Positions 1 to 6,696 of a DNA stretch of 33,731 nucleotides are shown piece by piece. A program made the translations under genes and the position numbers. A model generated the notes under the pieces. That model saw only the letters and a list, made by a program, of their open reading frames with translations, was not told the origin of the DNA and made no database searches. Positions within the stretch are counted from its first letter, which is position 1. Each line of letters opens with the position of its first letter. The stretch comes from Candidatus Heimdallarchaeota archaeon (GTDB lineage Archaea > Asgardarchaeota > Heimdallarchaeia > Heimdallarchaeales > Heimdallarchaeaceae): the NCBI GenBank assembly GCA_023136245.1, contig JAGLRO010000133.1, positions 1-33,731 of the forward strand. The letters are read 5' to 3'.

Positions 1-114
1 ATTGGATCATCCATTGAGAACATTATTTTCGAGTAGTTAATTATCTTTTCTACTAGCGAAAAAAATTGGATATATGCGAAATCTTTAACACATAATAATT
101 CTAGAAAAGCTTGA

Positions 115-498
115 ATGACACTTAGAACATATGAGACAGATGATCCAGTATCTAGTGTGATGACAAAAGGTGTATTGTATATCAAATCATCCAAGAACCT
201 GAAAGAAGCAGCTTCAATTATGGCAGATTTTGATGTCGGATCTTTGCTTGTGTCAGATAATAGTAACCCAGTAGGAATCATTACAAGCAAAGATATTGTC
301 AAGATTCTAGTTCAAGAAAAAGAATTGAATAAGGTTAAAGTTAAAGAAGTAATGCAAACACCAATAATAAGAATTAAAGCTCATGAAACAATATCATCTG
401 CAATCATCAAGATGAAGGAACAAAAGATACACCATCTTATCGTTGTAGATGGAGACAAAATAATAGGAATGATCAATCCCCTGAATCTAATTGTATAG
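115..498 (+). CDS. CBS-domain pair protein (stand-alone)
   Basis: This 127-residue protein is almost entirely two tandem CBS domains, at about residues 9-67 and 73-127. The second halves show the typical pattern in which a glycine-isoleucine pair leads into a helix (VGIITSKDIV, and IIGMINPLNLIV at the end). CBS pairs usually bind adenine nucleotides or S-adenosylmethionine and act as energy or metabolite sensors for a partner protein. No catalytic domain is fused to it, so it must act on another protein that cannot be named from here. The ATG at 115 is chosen because the T-rich element at about 79-88 lies at archaeal TATA distance. It stands alone, with 90 bases to the next gene. Confidence 0.88.
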   Translation: MTLRTYETDDPVSSVMTKGVLYIKSSKNLKEAASIMADFDVGSLLVSDNSNPVGIITSKDIVKILVQEKELNKVKVKEVMQTPIIRIKAHETISSAIIKMKEQKIHHLIVVDGDKIIGMINPLNLIV

Positions 499-588
499 TA
501 TTTGAAAATTGATAAATCCACTTTCTCTTTTCTTTGATATATAGAGTTAAACTTTTGAGTTAGTAATTAGTTGTACTAATAAGATTCA

Positions 589-1701
589 TTGAGTGAAAAC
601 AAATTGGATGCAGACGAAATTTCATTCTCTCCAGATTCAGTTAGAAAGAAGCAGAAATTAAGAACAATTCTTACAACTATTGGTGAGAGTTTACAAACCG
701 TTTTCAAGAACCACATCTATGAATCAATAGGAGAGAGACCCTCCTTAATTTCTATTGATGATGTAAACTCAATTGAAAAAGGTACTTCGAAATCTAAAGT
801 TCATTTTGTTACCTATTATCTGAATACAGATATTGGAAAACAGTCTGTTAATCTGGTTGTGAAATTTTCAGCAGATGAAGTCAGATATGACAAAGAAATA
901 AAAAATTATAGTCTAATCTCATCCGTCCCTAGCAGATTTCCTGGTATCTATATTCCAAAAATTATTTACAAAAGTGCTCAAAATCGCTGTATTATCTACG
1001 AAGGAGTAACAGGGACAAGTTTTAGAGAAACACAATTAGATAAGAATTTCAAACACCAACTTGCAGGACAAACACTTTCAGCAATTCACGGAACAGATAC
1101 AGGTAAGTTTGTAATTGAACCATATAAGAAACTTATTTTATACCTTCTTTCAATTTTCAGTGAATCTTCTTTGGAAGAAGAAATAATTGAATTAATGCTT
1201 CCTTCTTTTAAGGCGTTAGAAAAAAGTTTTGGTGGAGCAACAATTTTTGGTGACTATCATCAGGGAAATCTAATGATTTCATCTGAAGTTACAGCTCCCC
1301 TGCAGGAGATAATCGAAGAATTTCCTCCAAAAATCAAAGTATACATAATAGATCCTGAATTTATCATGCCAGGTAGAGATAGATCAGAGGATATAGGAAC
1401 CTTCTTTGCCAAGCCTGCTATGAAAGAATATCGAAACTATAAAACACTCGATGAAACAAAAAAGAATGCACAAGCATTTCTTAAAGGTTATAATTTTGCT
1501 ACACATAAAATGGGAGCAGACTTCAACTTAATCGATCTTTACCCAGAAGGGATGACAATTGATTTTCATATCTCATCATATGTATTGTATGATACTAGTG
1601 AGAAAATTTTAGAAAAGCAGTTAGATTTGGATTCTGAAGAAGTACAACAGAACATAGAATTGCTAAGAAAAATATTAACAGAGAAACCTTTCTCCTTTTA
1701 A
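589..1701 (+). CDS. APH-fold small-molecule kinase, methylthioribose-kinase-like
   Basis: The 370-residue product has the aminoglycoside-phosphotransferase kinase fold. The catalytic loop reads GDYHQGN (residues 221-227, D222 as catalytic base), and the metal-binding segment reads IDPEF followed by a downstream DIG (D255 and onward). The combination of IDPEF, a glycine and DIG is typical of 5-methylthioribose kinase (MtnK) rather than of antibiotic kinases, so a sugar-phosphorylating salvage role is the better guess. A long N-terminal lobe (residues 20-160) carries the nucleotide-binding strands. The start is a TTG at 589. No other methionine-salvage gene is next to it, so the substrate is unproven. 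Confidence 0.75.
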   Translation: MSENKLDADEISFSPDSVRKKQKLRTILTTIGESLQTVFKNHIYESIGERPSLISIDDVNSIEKGTSKSKVHFVTYYLNTDIGKQSVNLVVKFSADEVRYDKEIKNYSLISSVPSRFPGIYIPKIIYKSAQNRCIIYEGVTGTSFRETQLDKNFKHQLAGQTLSAIHGTDTGKFVIEPYKKLILYLLSIFSESSLEEEIIELMLPSFKALEKSFGGATIFGDYHQGNLMISSEVTAPLQEIIEEFPPKIKVYIIDPEFIMPGRDRSEDIGTFFAKPAMKEYRNYKTLDETKKNAQAFLKGYNFATHKMGADFNLIDLYPEGMTIDFHISSYVLYDTSEKILEKQLDLDSEEVQQNIELLRKILTEKPFSF

Positions 1702-1736
1702 AGAAACGAATAATATCAACTTTCTTTTGCTTATTT

Positions 1737-2195
1737 TCATTTGATAAATGATTTCGAAAGTGCCCATTTTGTTCTAATGAAATTTAGTAATTCCAGAAAC
1801 AGTTTACTTTCCGATGTCGATATCAATTCCAATCCACTTGTGTGAGGATTATATGAAACAACTACAAAAAAGGTTTCATTTTTGTAATTTACTTCTACTA
1901 AAGCCGTAACACCTTCTATAACAGACAGATCTCCGAAGATATTGTTAATACTATGAAGTGTATTAATTATTTCCAACATGTCTCTTCCTGAAATCTGTTC
2001 TAGTATTATCATATCTGATTTAAAGCGGCCCATCGTTGTCGAGTCTACAAATATTTCTTCCAGATCACTTCTTCTTTCCTCTGGTATAAATTCAAACTCT
2101 ATCTGAAGGGTCTGTACATTCCCCAGATAGTTGATTCGTTGTAATTGATTCGCTAGATGATAAATTTCTGGTGAACTATCGGTTGGAAGAGTCAA
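1737..2195 (-). CDS. Hypothetical protein, 152 aa
   Basis: I do not recognise this family. The protein is a mix of predicted strands and helices with no membrane segment, no cysteine pairs and no signal peptide. An alternating pattern of hydrophobic residues near positions 95-115 (TALVEVNYKNETFFVVVSYN) suggests a small alpha/beta fold with a central antiparallel sheet, of the kind seen in roadblock-like or heterodimeric helper proteins, but this is only a shape impression. The start is a TTG at 2195, preceded on its own strand by a GAGTGAT stretch that fits the archaeal Shine-Dalgarno core at suitable distance. It converges with the kinase gene, leaving 35 bases between the stop codons. Confidence 0.6.
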   Translation of the reverse strand: MTLPTDSSPEIYHLANQLQRINYLGNVQTLQIEFEFIPEERRSDLEEIFVDSTTMGRFKSDMIILEQISGRDMLEIINTLHSINNIFGDLSVIEGVTALVEVNYKNETFFVVVSYNPHTSGLELISTSESKLFLELLNFIRTKWALSKSFIK

Positions 2196-2332
2196 AGAAT
2201 ATCACTCAGAAAAACATTAGATGATTCCAACAATATTAAATTTTCTACTAGCTCCATCAAATTGTGGGACATATATACCGTAATAATATGAGAAAAATAT
2301 CAATGAATAAAAGCAAACATCAATATTTTACT

Positions 2333-2400
2333 ATCGCGGATAGATTCCCTAGAAAAACTACAGTAATCGCGGATAAAATACTGAGATTGCTTTTATAAAA
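2333..2400 (+). promoter_or_regulatory. Promoter with two 10-bp direct repeats (possible operator)
   Basis: The sequence ATCGCGGATA occurs at 2333-2342 and again, without mismatch, at 2366-2375. The starts are 33 bp apart, about three helical turns. The repeats are GC-rich islands in very AT-rich DNA. A strong TATA-like element (TTTTATAAAA) follows at 2391-2400, and the winged-helix gene starts 42 bases further on. Repeats just upstream of a TATA box suit a DNA-binding regulator, perhaps the downstream winged-helix protein itself; that link is inference. Confidence 0.5.
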
Positions 2401-2441
2401 GTTCCACGTCCGTAACATATATACTGCAAGGGGATATAATT

Positions 2442-2657
2442 ATGGCAGCTGAAGAAATACCAGTTTCAGGAAAAAAACTTCTTTTCATTTTGGAAAAAAA
2501 GGGTCCACTTACCCAAAAGCAACTCATTAAAGCTTCTGCTATACCTGCAAGAACTGCAAGATATGCATTAAGAAGGTTAATTGAGTTGGGTTTGATTGTC
2601 AAGCGTAGTAATTTAAACGACATGAGAAGTGTCTTCTATTTTCTAGTTGACAACTAA
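2442..2657 (+). CDS. Small winged-helix DNA-binding protein
   Basis: The 71-residue protein is little more than one winged helix-turn-helix domain. A first helix (KKLLFILEKKG) is followed by the turn-helix segment LTQKQLIKAS and a recognition helix around ARTARYALRRLIELG, then a short wing ending in VFYFLVDN. This resembles the MarR/ArsR-type minimal regulators common in archaea. It has no sensor domain. The ATG at 2442 follows an AAGGGGA ribosome-binding stretch. A nine-T run follows the stop codon. It probably represses or activates a nearby promoter, possibly its own through the repeat pair at 2333-2375. Confidence 0.78.
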   Translation: MAAEEIPVSGKKLLFILEKKGPLTQKQLIKASAIPARTARYALRRLIELGLIVKRSNLNDMRSVFYFLVDN

Positions 2658-2668
2658 CACCATCTTCC

Positions 2669-2677
2669 TTTTTTTTT
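2669..2677 (+). terminator. Poly-T termination tract
   Basis: Nine consecutive T residues lie 12 bases after the stop codon of the winged-helix gene. Archaeal RNA polymerase terminates readily on such U-runs without a hairpin, so this probably ends the short transcript. Confidence 0.5.
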
Positions 2678-2757
2678 ATTGGTTGATTTTCGAATTTTTA
2701 TAAACTACTTTTTTGTTTATAGATAGATTTATTTTACTCATAACTAACATAAAAGTA

Positions 2758-3729
2758 ATGAGTAATGAAATCTGTGATCTTGCAATTGTAGGTCCAGGAC
2801 TAACTGGCCTTTCTGCAGCTGTTGCTGCTTATTGTAAAGATCCTAATCTTACAATCAAGATATTCGGGATTCCCTTCGATTCAAATACGGCTAAAAAAGG
2901 AGAGATAGAGAATATTCCTGGTATAAACAAGATTATTGGAGTTGACTTTATTCAACAATTAGTTGAACAAGTTGAGAGTTTTAACACAGAATTTGCAAAG
3001 AGTGAAATGGCATCTGAGGATTTTTCGCGAATCCTTTCAATTGGTGAAAATGTAACATCGATTATAAAGAAGGATTCGAAGTTTGAAATTACTACTGAAA
3101 ATGGAATAAATTCTGCAAAATCAGTTATAATATCTACTGGAATTCCAGAATTGAAGCACACAATAAAAGGAGAAGATGATTTATTACATAAGGGAGTATC
3201 GCATTGTGCGGTATGTGATGGAGCTCTATTCCGAGGAAAGAAAGTTTGTATAATTGGAGAAGGTAACACGGTTGCGAGAGGAGCTCTGTTTCTAAGAAAG
3301 TACTGTAGAAAAGTAACAGTACTCATTCCGTCCTCTGAATTGAAATGTGATTTGCGAAATTTGAGGAAGATTAAATCATCTCCGAATATTGTACTTAAAT
3401 TTAACATCCCTCTAGATTCTTTAGAGGTTTTTGGAACACAAATTGTTGAAGGTATTAAATATTCAGAAGAAGGAGAAAGTAAGGAGCTTTCAGTAAATGC
3501 CGTTTTTATTGAATTGAAAGATAAGCCAAATCTTTCTCTTCTAGAAGGTTTAGGTGTGGAAACAACAGATGAAGGTTTCATCCAAACTGATGAGAATAAC
3601 ACTACTAATATTGATGGATTATTTGCTGCAGGTACGATTAGAGGAGAAATTGATTATGCTGCTATACTGATGGGGGATGGATATAAAACGGGAATTTATG
3701 CAGTTGAGTATCTGAAAAAAAGAGTATGA
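2758..3729 (+). CDS. Thioredoxin-reductase-like flavoprotein with altered nucleotide site
   Basis: The 323-residue protein has the thioredoxin reductase layout. The FAD dinucleotide motif is GPGLTG (residues 12-17), the redox pair is CAVCDG (C150 and C153), and a second Rossmann motif is GEGNTVA (168-174). Known NADPH-dependent members have an HRRxxxR segment after the second Rossmann strand; here that place reads VLIPSSELK, so the 2'-phosphate-binding arginines are absent. The usual AAGD of the FAD site reads AAGT. The enzyme therefore keeps a disulfide centre but probably does not use NADPH in the standard way. The ATG at 2758 is preferred over an upstream TTG (2713) because the TATA box lies at about 2695-2703. 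The next gene is bshB, so a bacillithiol-linked role is possible. Confidence 0.85.
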   Translation: MSNEICDLAIVGPGLTGLSAAVAAYCKDPNLTIKIFGIPFDSNTAKKGEIENIPGINKIIGVDFIQQLVEQVESFNTEFAKSEMASEDFSRILSIGENVTSIIKKDSKFEITTENGINSAKSVIISTGIPELKHTIKGEDDLLHKGVSHCAVCDGALFRGKKVCIIGEGNTVARGALFLRKYCRKVTVLIPSSELKCDLRNLRKIKSSPNIVLKFNIPLDSLEVFGTQIVEGIKYSEEGESKELSVNAVFIELKDKPNLSLLEGLGVETTDEGFIQTDENNTTNIDGLFAAGTIRGEIDYAAILMGDGYKTGIYAVEYLKKRV

Positions 3730-3754
3730 CAGTTTTAGGCTAACTGTGGAATTA

Positions 3755-3764
3755 TTTTTAAATA
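3755..3764 (+). promoter_or_regulatory. TATA box for leaderless bshB
   Basis: The element TTTTTAAATA is centred about 25 bases upstream of the GTG at 3785. That spacing puts the transcription start at or next to the start codon, as in leaderless archaeal genes. Confidence 0.5.
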
Positions 3765-3784
3765 CTACAACGAGTAATTATTTT

Positions 3785-4435
3785 GTGAAGCTGTCTTTTA
3801 TATTTGCTCATCCAGATGATGAATCATTGAGTGCAGGTGGAACTATTGCTAAATATGCAAGTTCAGGTCACCAAGTAAGTACATTGTGTCTTTCTTCTGA
3901 TAAAGTGAGAAAAAATGAATACTTCAATGCTGTAAAAGTACTTGGGATTCAGAATTTCGAAATCTATGATTTTGATGATGTTTTAACCCATGAAAATGAA
4001 ATTAAAGAGAAACTAATTCAATATATTTTGAGAACAAAACCTGAAGTTATCATAACACATCTTGAAGATGATTATCATATAGATCATCGCTCTACTTACA
4101 AAATTGTTCGAGAAGGGGTTGAATGGGCAGCACACGAGACTCAGAACGAAAATCCACATCTTGTCTCAAAACTATATACTTCTGAAACAACAGTATTAAT
4201 ACCTAATCCTCATACACTTGTTGACATATCCAAGTATTATTCTAAAAAGGAAGAAGCCATAAAATGTTACAAATCACAACTTTACAAAGGAGGAGAGGAT
4301 TTCTATATTCGATTTCATAAATATCGTACTTTAATGAGAGGGACACAAGCATCTACACAATATGCTGAAGCATATCTGCAAATACCTTTGAAACGGAACA
4401 GTCCATTCTACAAACAGAAGCACTCGGAGCTCTAA
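3785..4435 (+). CDS. bshB: N-acetylglucosaminyl-malate deacetylase BshB (PIG-L/LmbE family)
   Basis: The 216-residue product is a zinc-dependent deacetylase of the PIG-L/LmbE family. The metal motif AHPDDE sits at the very N-terminus and the second histidine motif is HIDH. In the bacillithiol pathway BshB removes the acetyl group from N-acetylglucosaminyl-malate to give glucosaminyl-malate. PIG-L proteins act on several substrates, but bshA and bshC lie in the same window, which supports this assignment. The GTG at 3785 is chosen because family members begin directly before the AHPDDE strand and a TATA box lies 25 bases upstream; an upstream GTG at 3746 would overlap that promoter. The next gene starts one base after the stop, so the two are probably co-translated. 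Confidence 0.82.
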   Translation: MKLSFIFAHPDDESLSAGGTIAKYASSGHQVSTLCLSSDKVRKNEYFNAVKVLGIQNFEIYDFDDVLTHENEIKEKLIQYILRTKPEVIITHLEDDYHIDHRSTYKIVREGVEWAAHETQNENPHLVSKLYTSETTVLIPNPHTLVDISKYYSKKEEAIKCYKSQLYKGGEDFYIRFHKYRTLMRGTQASTQYAEAYLQIPLKRNSPFYKQKHSEL

Positions 4436-4436
4436 A

Positions 4437-5492
4437 ATGAATGAAGAAACATTTTCCCCTAAAATTCAACACTATATTGAGATTTTGCTTCCTTCAGAAA
4501 AGGAGACTTTTGAAAGAATAATATCATGCTATCAAAAAAAAGATCTTATTACTCAATGTTATGCCTTAGTAGAACTTCAAATTGAACTAAAAATATGGGA
4601 TGATTTTAATTCAATTATGGTAGAGCTAATTTCCGGAAAAACTGAGGAGGAAATTTCTCAAAATCCATACATTATGTATCTTTATGGTAGAAAAGAAATG
4701 ATTAATCTGAATCTATTCAAATCAAAAAGATACCTGAATCTTGCATTGAAAAATGTTGAAAGAGGGAATTTAGATAAATTAGATATAAAGATATTACTTG
4801 ATATTCTACTGGTATCTCTCTATGAGTTCATTTCTCAAAATGATGAAACAAGTTTAGATAAAAGTAAAAAGATTATAGAAAAATTAAAACATCAAATAGA
4901 TGGAACATCGCTGACAGATAGTCAGATGAAATTATTTGATAATCTCGAGAGCTATAGCAAGAAATTAGTCAAACCAAAAGAGAAAGTAGAGCTTAGGAAA
5001 GTAGTTCTTGAGATGCAAAAGATGATAATAGATTTAATGGATAATGTGAGATTCAGCGCTTTTAAAATTGGAGAAATCGACATAATTTCTCCAAATCAAC
5101 TTATTGTACTTCATAGATCGGGTATTCCTCTAAAACGATATGTAAGAGCTGAAAAAATAGTTGACGATATATTACTGTTTGGGGGGATGGTGAGAGCTGC
5201 TAAAGATATAATTTCAGAAGTTTTTAAGGGAGAAGTGGGAAAAGTAATGAAAATAGATTATGGTGAAGAAATTATTATACTTGCTGAGTTTGGTGAAAAA
5301 GAAACAGGTATAGTAATGATTACAAAGAAAGACACTTTTCATCAGAGAAGGTCATTACATGAATCAGTGAAGGAACTTAATAGAATCGAAATGGATCAAA
5401 ATATCCAAAAAGAAATTCCTGATTATACTGAAGAAATGATAGATGATATAATAACGAAATGGTTTGGGAGTGAATATTCTGGCGAAAAATGA
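4437..5492 (+). CDS. Hypothetical protein, 351 aa, helical N-half and longin/roadblock-like C-half
   Basis: I do not recognise the family. Residues 1-190 look like a helical repeat (TPR-like): many leucine and tyrosine positions and short helix-turn-helix units. Residues 200-320 look like an alpha/beta sensor fold: a strand reading LIVLHRSGIPLKRY, a long amphipathic helix (VDDILLFGGMVRAAKDIISE), then strands near EIIILAEFGE and TGIVMIT. This order of strand, glycine turn, helix and three strands is the pattern of longin and roadblock domains, which in Asgard archaea often pair with small GTPases. The gene follows bshB with one base between stop and ATG and has a GGAG in front of it, so it is translationally coupled. 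The domain reading is tentative. Confidence 0.72.
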   Translation: MNEETFSPKIQHYIEILLPSEKETFERIISCYQKKDLITQCYALVELQIELKIWDDFNSIMVELISGKTEEEISQNPYIMYLYGRKEMINLNLFKSKRYLNLALKNVERGNLDKLDIKILLDILLVSLYEFISQNDETSLDKSKKIIEKLKHQIDGTSLTDSQMKLFDNLESYSKKLVKPKEKVELRKVVLEMQKMIIDLMDNVRFSAFKIGEIDIISPNQLIVLHRSGIPLKRYVRAEKIVDDILLFGGMVRAAKDIISEVFKGEVGKVMKIDYGEEIIILAEFGEKETGIVMITKKDTFHQRRSLHESVKELNRIEMDQNIQKEIPDYTEEMIDDIITKWFGSEYSGEK

Positions 5493-5554
5493 TATATATA
5501 TACAAAAATATGAATTGGCGGACCAGGCAGGATTCGAACCTGCGACCAACTACT

Positions 5555-5579
5555 GTCTGCAATGAGTTTTTTACTCATA
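5555..5579 (-). other. tRNA-Arg(GCG) intron at 37/38, canonical bulge-helix-bulge
   Basis: The 25-base intron has a textbook bulge-helix-bulge. Exon bases CTGC pair with intron bases GCAG as the four-pair central helix; a three-base bulge GGT lies on one side and ACA on the other. Cutting after the second base of each bulge gives a seven-base anticodon loop. Inside the intron an ATGAGT/ACTCAT hairpin forms the inner helix. Confidence 0.85.
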
Positions 5580-5595
5580 CCGCAGGCAGCCACTC

Positions 5596-5625
5596 TAGGA
5601 TGTGGAATTTCTCCCAGCACCTTTC
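5596..5625 (-). other. Second tRNA-Arg(GCG) intron, in the D arm (ends approximate)
   Basis: Without removing this segment the D stem would have a G-A mismatch, and no anticodon stem can form with the 3' half. Removing about 30 bases joins the D loop ending in GGATA to GAGTG, giving a D stem of GTTC with GAGT and restoring A21. The sequence TAGA occurs at both edges, so the exact cut sites could slide by up to four bases. The insert contains a five-pair hairpin (TGGGA with TTCCA). Its bulge-helix-bulge is not canonical; a GGAT/ATCC pairing is the best central-helix candidate. Confidence 0.65.
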
Positions 5626-5751
5626 TATCCACTGAACTACTGGCCCTACAATGAATGTTTAAGTTATATCTTTATATTTTTCGATATAATGAATTCTAAG
5701 ATAGTATTCAATAAGAATGAAAAATTATATACGTTAACATGTTGAAATGAG

Positions 5752-6114
5752 TTAAACGAGAGGATTTATTTGATTATATCTTCTCATTATTTCTTTCTTT
5801 TCTTCAATCTCTTTTTCTGAATGAATAAGATCCCATACAGTTTTTTCCTCTAATCCATTTTTATCAAGAGTCATTACAGTTACTGAAGATATTATCTTAT
5901 CATAGAAAACTATTTTTCCATCTTTTGCTAGGTGATTAATTCCTTCCAAAATAGATTGATAATTTGTGAGAAGGTTATATCCACCCCACATTTTTTTCAA
6001 TAAGTCATCTATATGAATGCTTGATTGTTCATTAAGAATTTTCTCTAAGTGTTTCTCAAAAGAGTATTTTGCCGCTTCTTCTGCATCATCAGTTTCTCCC
6101 CATATTCTCGCCAT
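5752..6114 (-). CDS. Hypothetical protein, 120 aa, possible winged helix
   Basis: I do not recognise this family. The N-terminus (about 20 residues) is acidic and rich in alanine. The middle part has a helix, a short loop and another helix (IHIDDLLKKMWGGYNL, then a helix ending in EGINHLAKDGKIVFY), followed by hydrophobic strands near SSVTVMTLD. This order is compatible with a winged helix-turn-helix with a beta wing. The C-terminus is a charged helix rich in E and K. The ATG at 6114 is the only good start. It sits between the tRNA-Arg gene and RNase P RNA and is divergent from the latter. Confidence 0.55.
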   Translation of the reverse strand: MARIWGETDDAEEAAKYSFEKHLEKILNEQSSIHIDDLLKKMWGGYNLLTNYQSILEGINHLAKDGKIVFYDKIISSVTVMTLDKNGLEEKTVWDLIHSEKEIEEKKEIMRRYNQINPLV

Positions 6115-6212
6115 GTTACTTTCGCTAATCTGAGTCTATCGAACCTATTTAAACACCACAAAAAATCCGATTATTAATTTGAGTTGTCTTTGAGCAAACA
6201 TGATTATAGGTA

Positions 6213-6222
6213 GCTTTATCTA
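6213..6222 (+). promoter_or_regulatory. TATA box for the RNase P RNA gene
   Basis: A TTTATCTATA element is centred about 27 bases upstream of the first base of the P1 helix of RNase P RNA (near 6244), the usual archaeal spacing between TATA box and RNA start. Confidence 0.45.
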
Positions 6223-6240
6223 TAAGGAAATTACGTTTAA

Positions 6241-6526
6241 ATTTGGACGAAGCGAAAAGGCAACTTCGGCATTTGCTGAGGAACCTCCTGACTCCATAAA
6301 AGAGATGAGGATTTAAGTCCTCCACGCGAGAGTGTGGTTCTTGGAACAGAAACGACACGTCCTATATTCAGAGACAATGATGCGATAGAGCAATATAATT
6401 GCTTATTAATTTGCTGAGGAGAGTATAGGAAACGATGAAACGACCAAACATCTTGGAGCAAGCTTGAATAGGGTTCTATTTGGACCGGGTAAAGCGCTTA
6501 GATGAATGTTGCCAGGAAGGTCCTTG
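6241..6526 (+). ncRNA. rnpB: RNase P RNA, archaeal type
   Basis: This is the catalytic RNA that matures the 5' ends of tRNAs. The conserved core is easy to see. CTGACTCC lies in the 5' third, followed by a GAGGA/TCCTC hairpin. The strongly conserved ACAGAAACGACAC is at 6346-6358, and a GATGCG element follows. GGGTAAAGCGCTTAGATGAATG near the 3' end matches the last conserved region of archaeal RNase P RNAs. The ends close correctly: GGAC (6245-6248) with GTCC (6520-6523), and GGCAAC (6259-6264) with GTTGCC (6508-6513), fitting helices P1 and P2. The RNA is about 280 bases, at the small end for type A. An open reading frame entering from the next gene overlaps its 3' end but is not likely to be translated there. 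Confidence 0.92.
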
Positions 6527-6696
6527 ACGGCTTCCTTACAGAATCAGGGGTAATTTCGCATCGTCCAACTACAACATTTTTGAAAACAAAAAAAGCTAAT
6601 ACTTTCATAGTTTTCAATACAATTTTTGGGTCACTCGGTAACTTTATTATACTGCTTTTATTTGTTTTATTTGAGAAAAGAATAGAAGTGCATTCA

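Larger units (their letters stand above)
5516..5646 (-). tRNA. tRNA-Arg(GCG) with two introns, CCA encoded
   Basis: The acceptor strands GGGCCAG and CTGGTCC pair over seven positions, the T arm is a perfect five-pair stem around TTCGAAT, the discriminator is G, and CCA is encoded. The anticodon arm is GCTGC with GTAGT (two G-T pairs) and a loop with anticodon GCG (5581-5583), which reads CGC and CGU. Two insertions must be removed to fold it: 25 bases at 5555-5579 after position 37, and about 30 bases at 5596-5625 at the D arm. The spliced RNA is 76 bases long. Arginine identity also fits the discriminator G. A TATA-like element lies about 30 bases upstream, near 5671-5681. Confidence 0.88.

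Noticed and set aside
1-114. Leading 114 bases, examined for the end of an upstream gene or an RNA.
   Set aside because: No frame, tRNA arm or hairpin stands out; only an AT-rich promoter-like element near 79-88 is visible.
46-2252. A shared 11-mer (TTTCTACTAGC) near 46-57 and 2241-2252, considered as a repeat or attachment site.
   Set aside because: It is short, AT-rich, and the surrounding bases diverge; no integrase or tRNA-end match lies nearby.
2952-3602. A 216-codon open frame on the minus strand inside the flavoprotein gene.
   Set aside because: It is the antisense shadow of a gene with clear FAD and CxxC motifs, and its translation shows low-complexity, serine-rich sequence without motifs.
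5364-5632. Three short open frames on the minus strand over the tRNA-Arg gene and the end of the preceding gene.
   Set aside because: They read through the tRNA gene with its conserved T arm and acceptor; the frames come from the RNA's sequence, not from a protein.
6502-6696. In-frame extension of the NYN-RNase gene back to an ATG inside the RNase P RNA gene.
   Set aside because: The first 65 codons lie over the conserved 3' end of RNase P RNA and a T-rich terminator-like stretch. Starting at 6697 instead yields a normal signal peptide.
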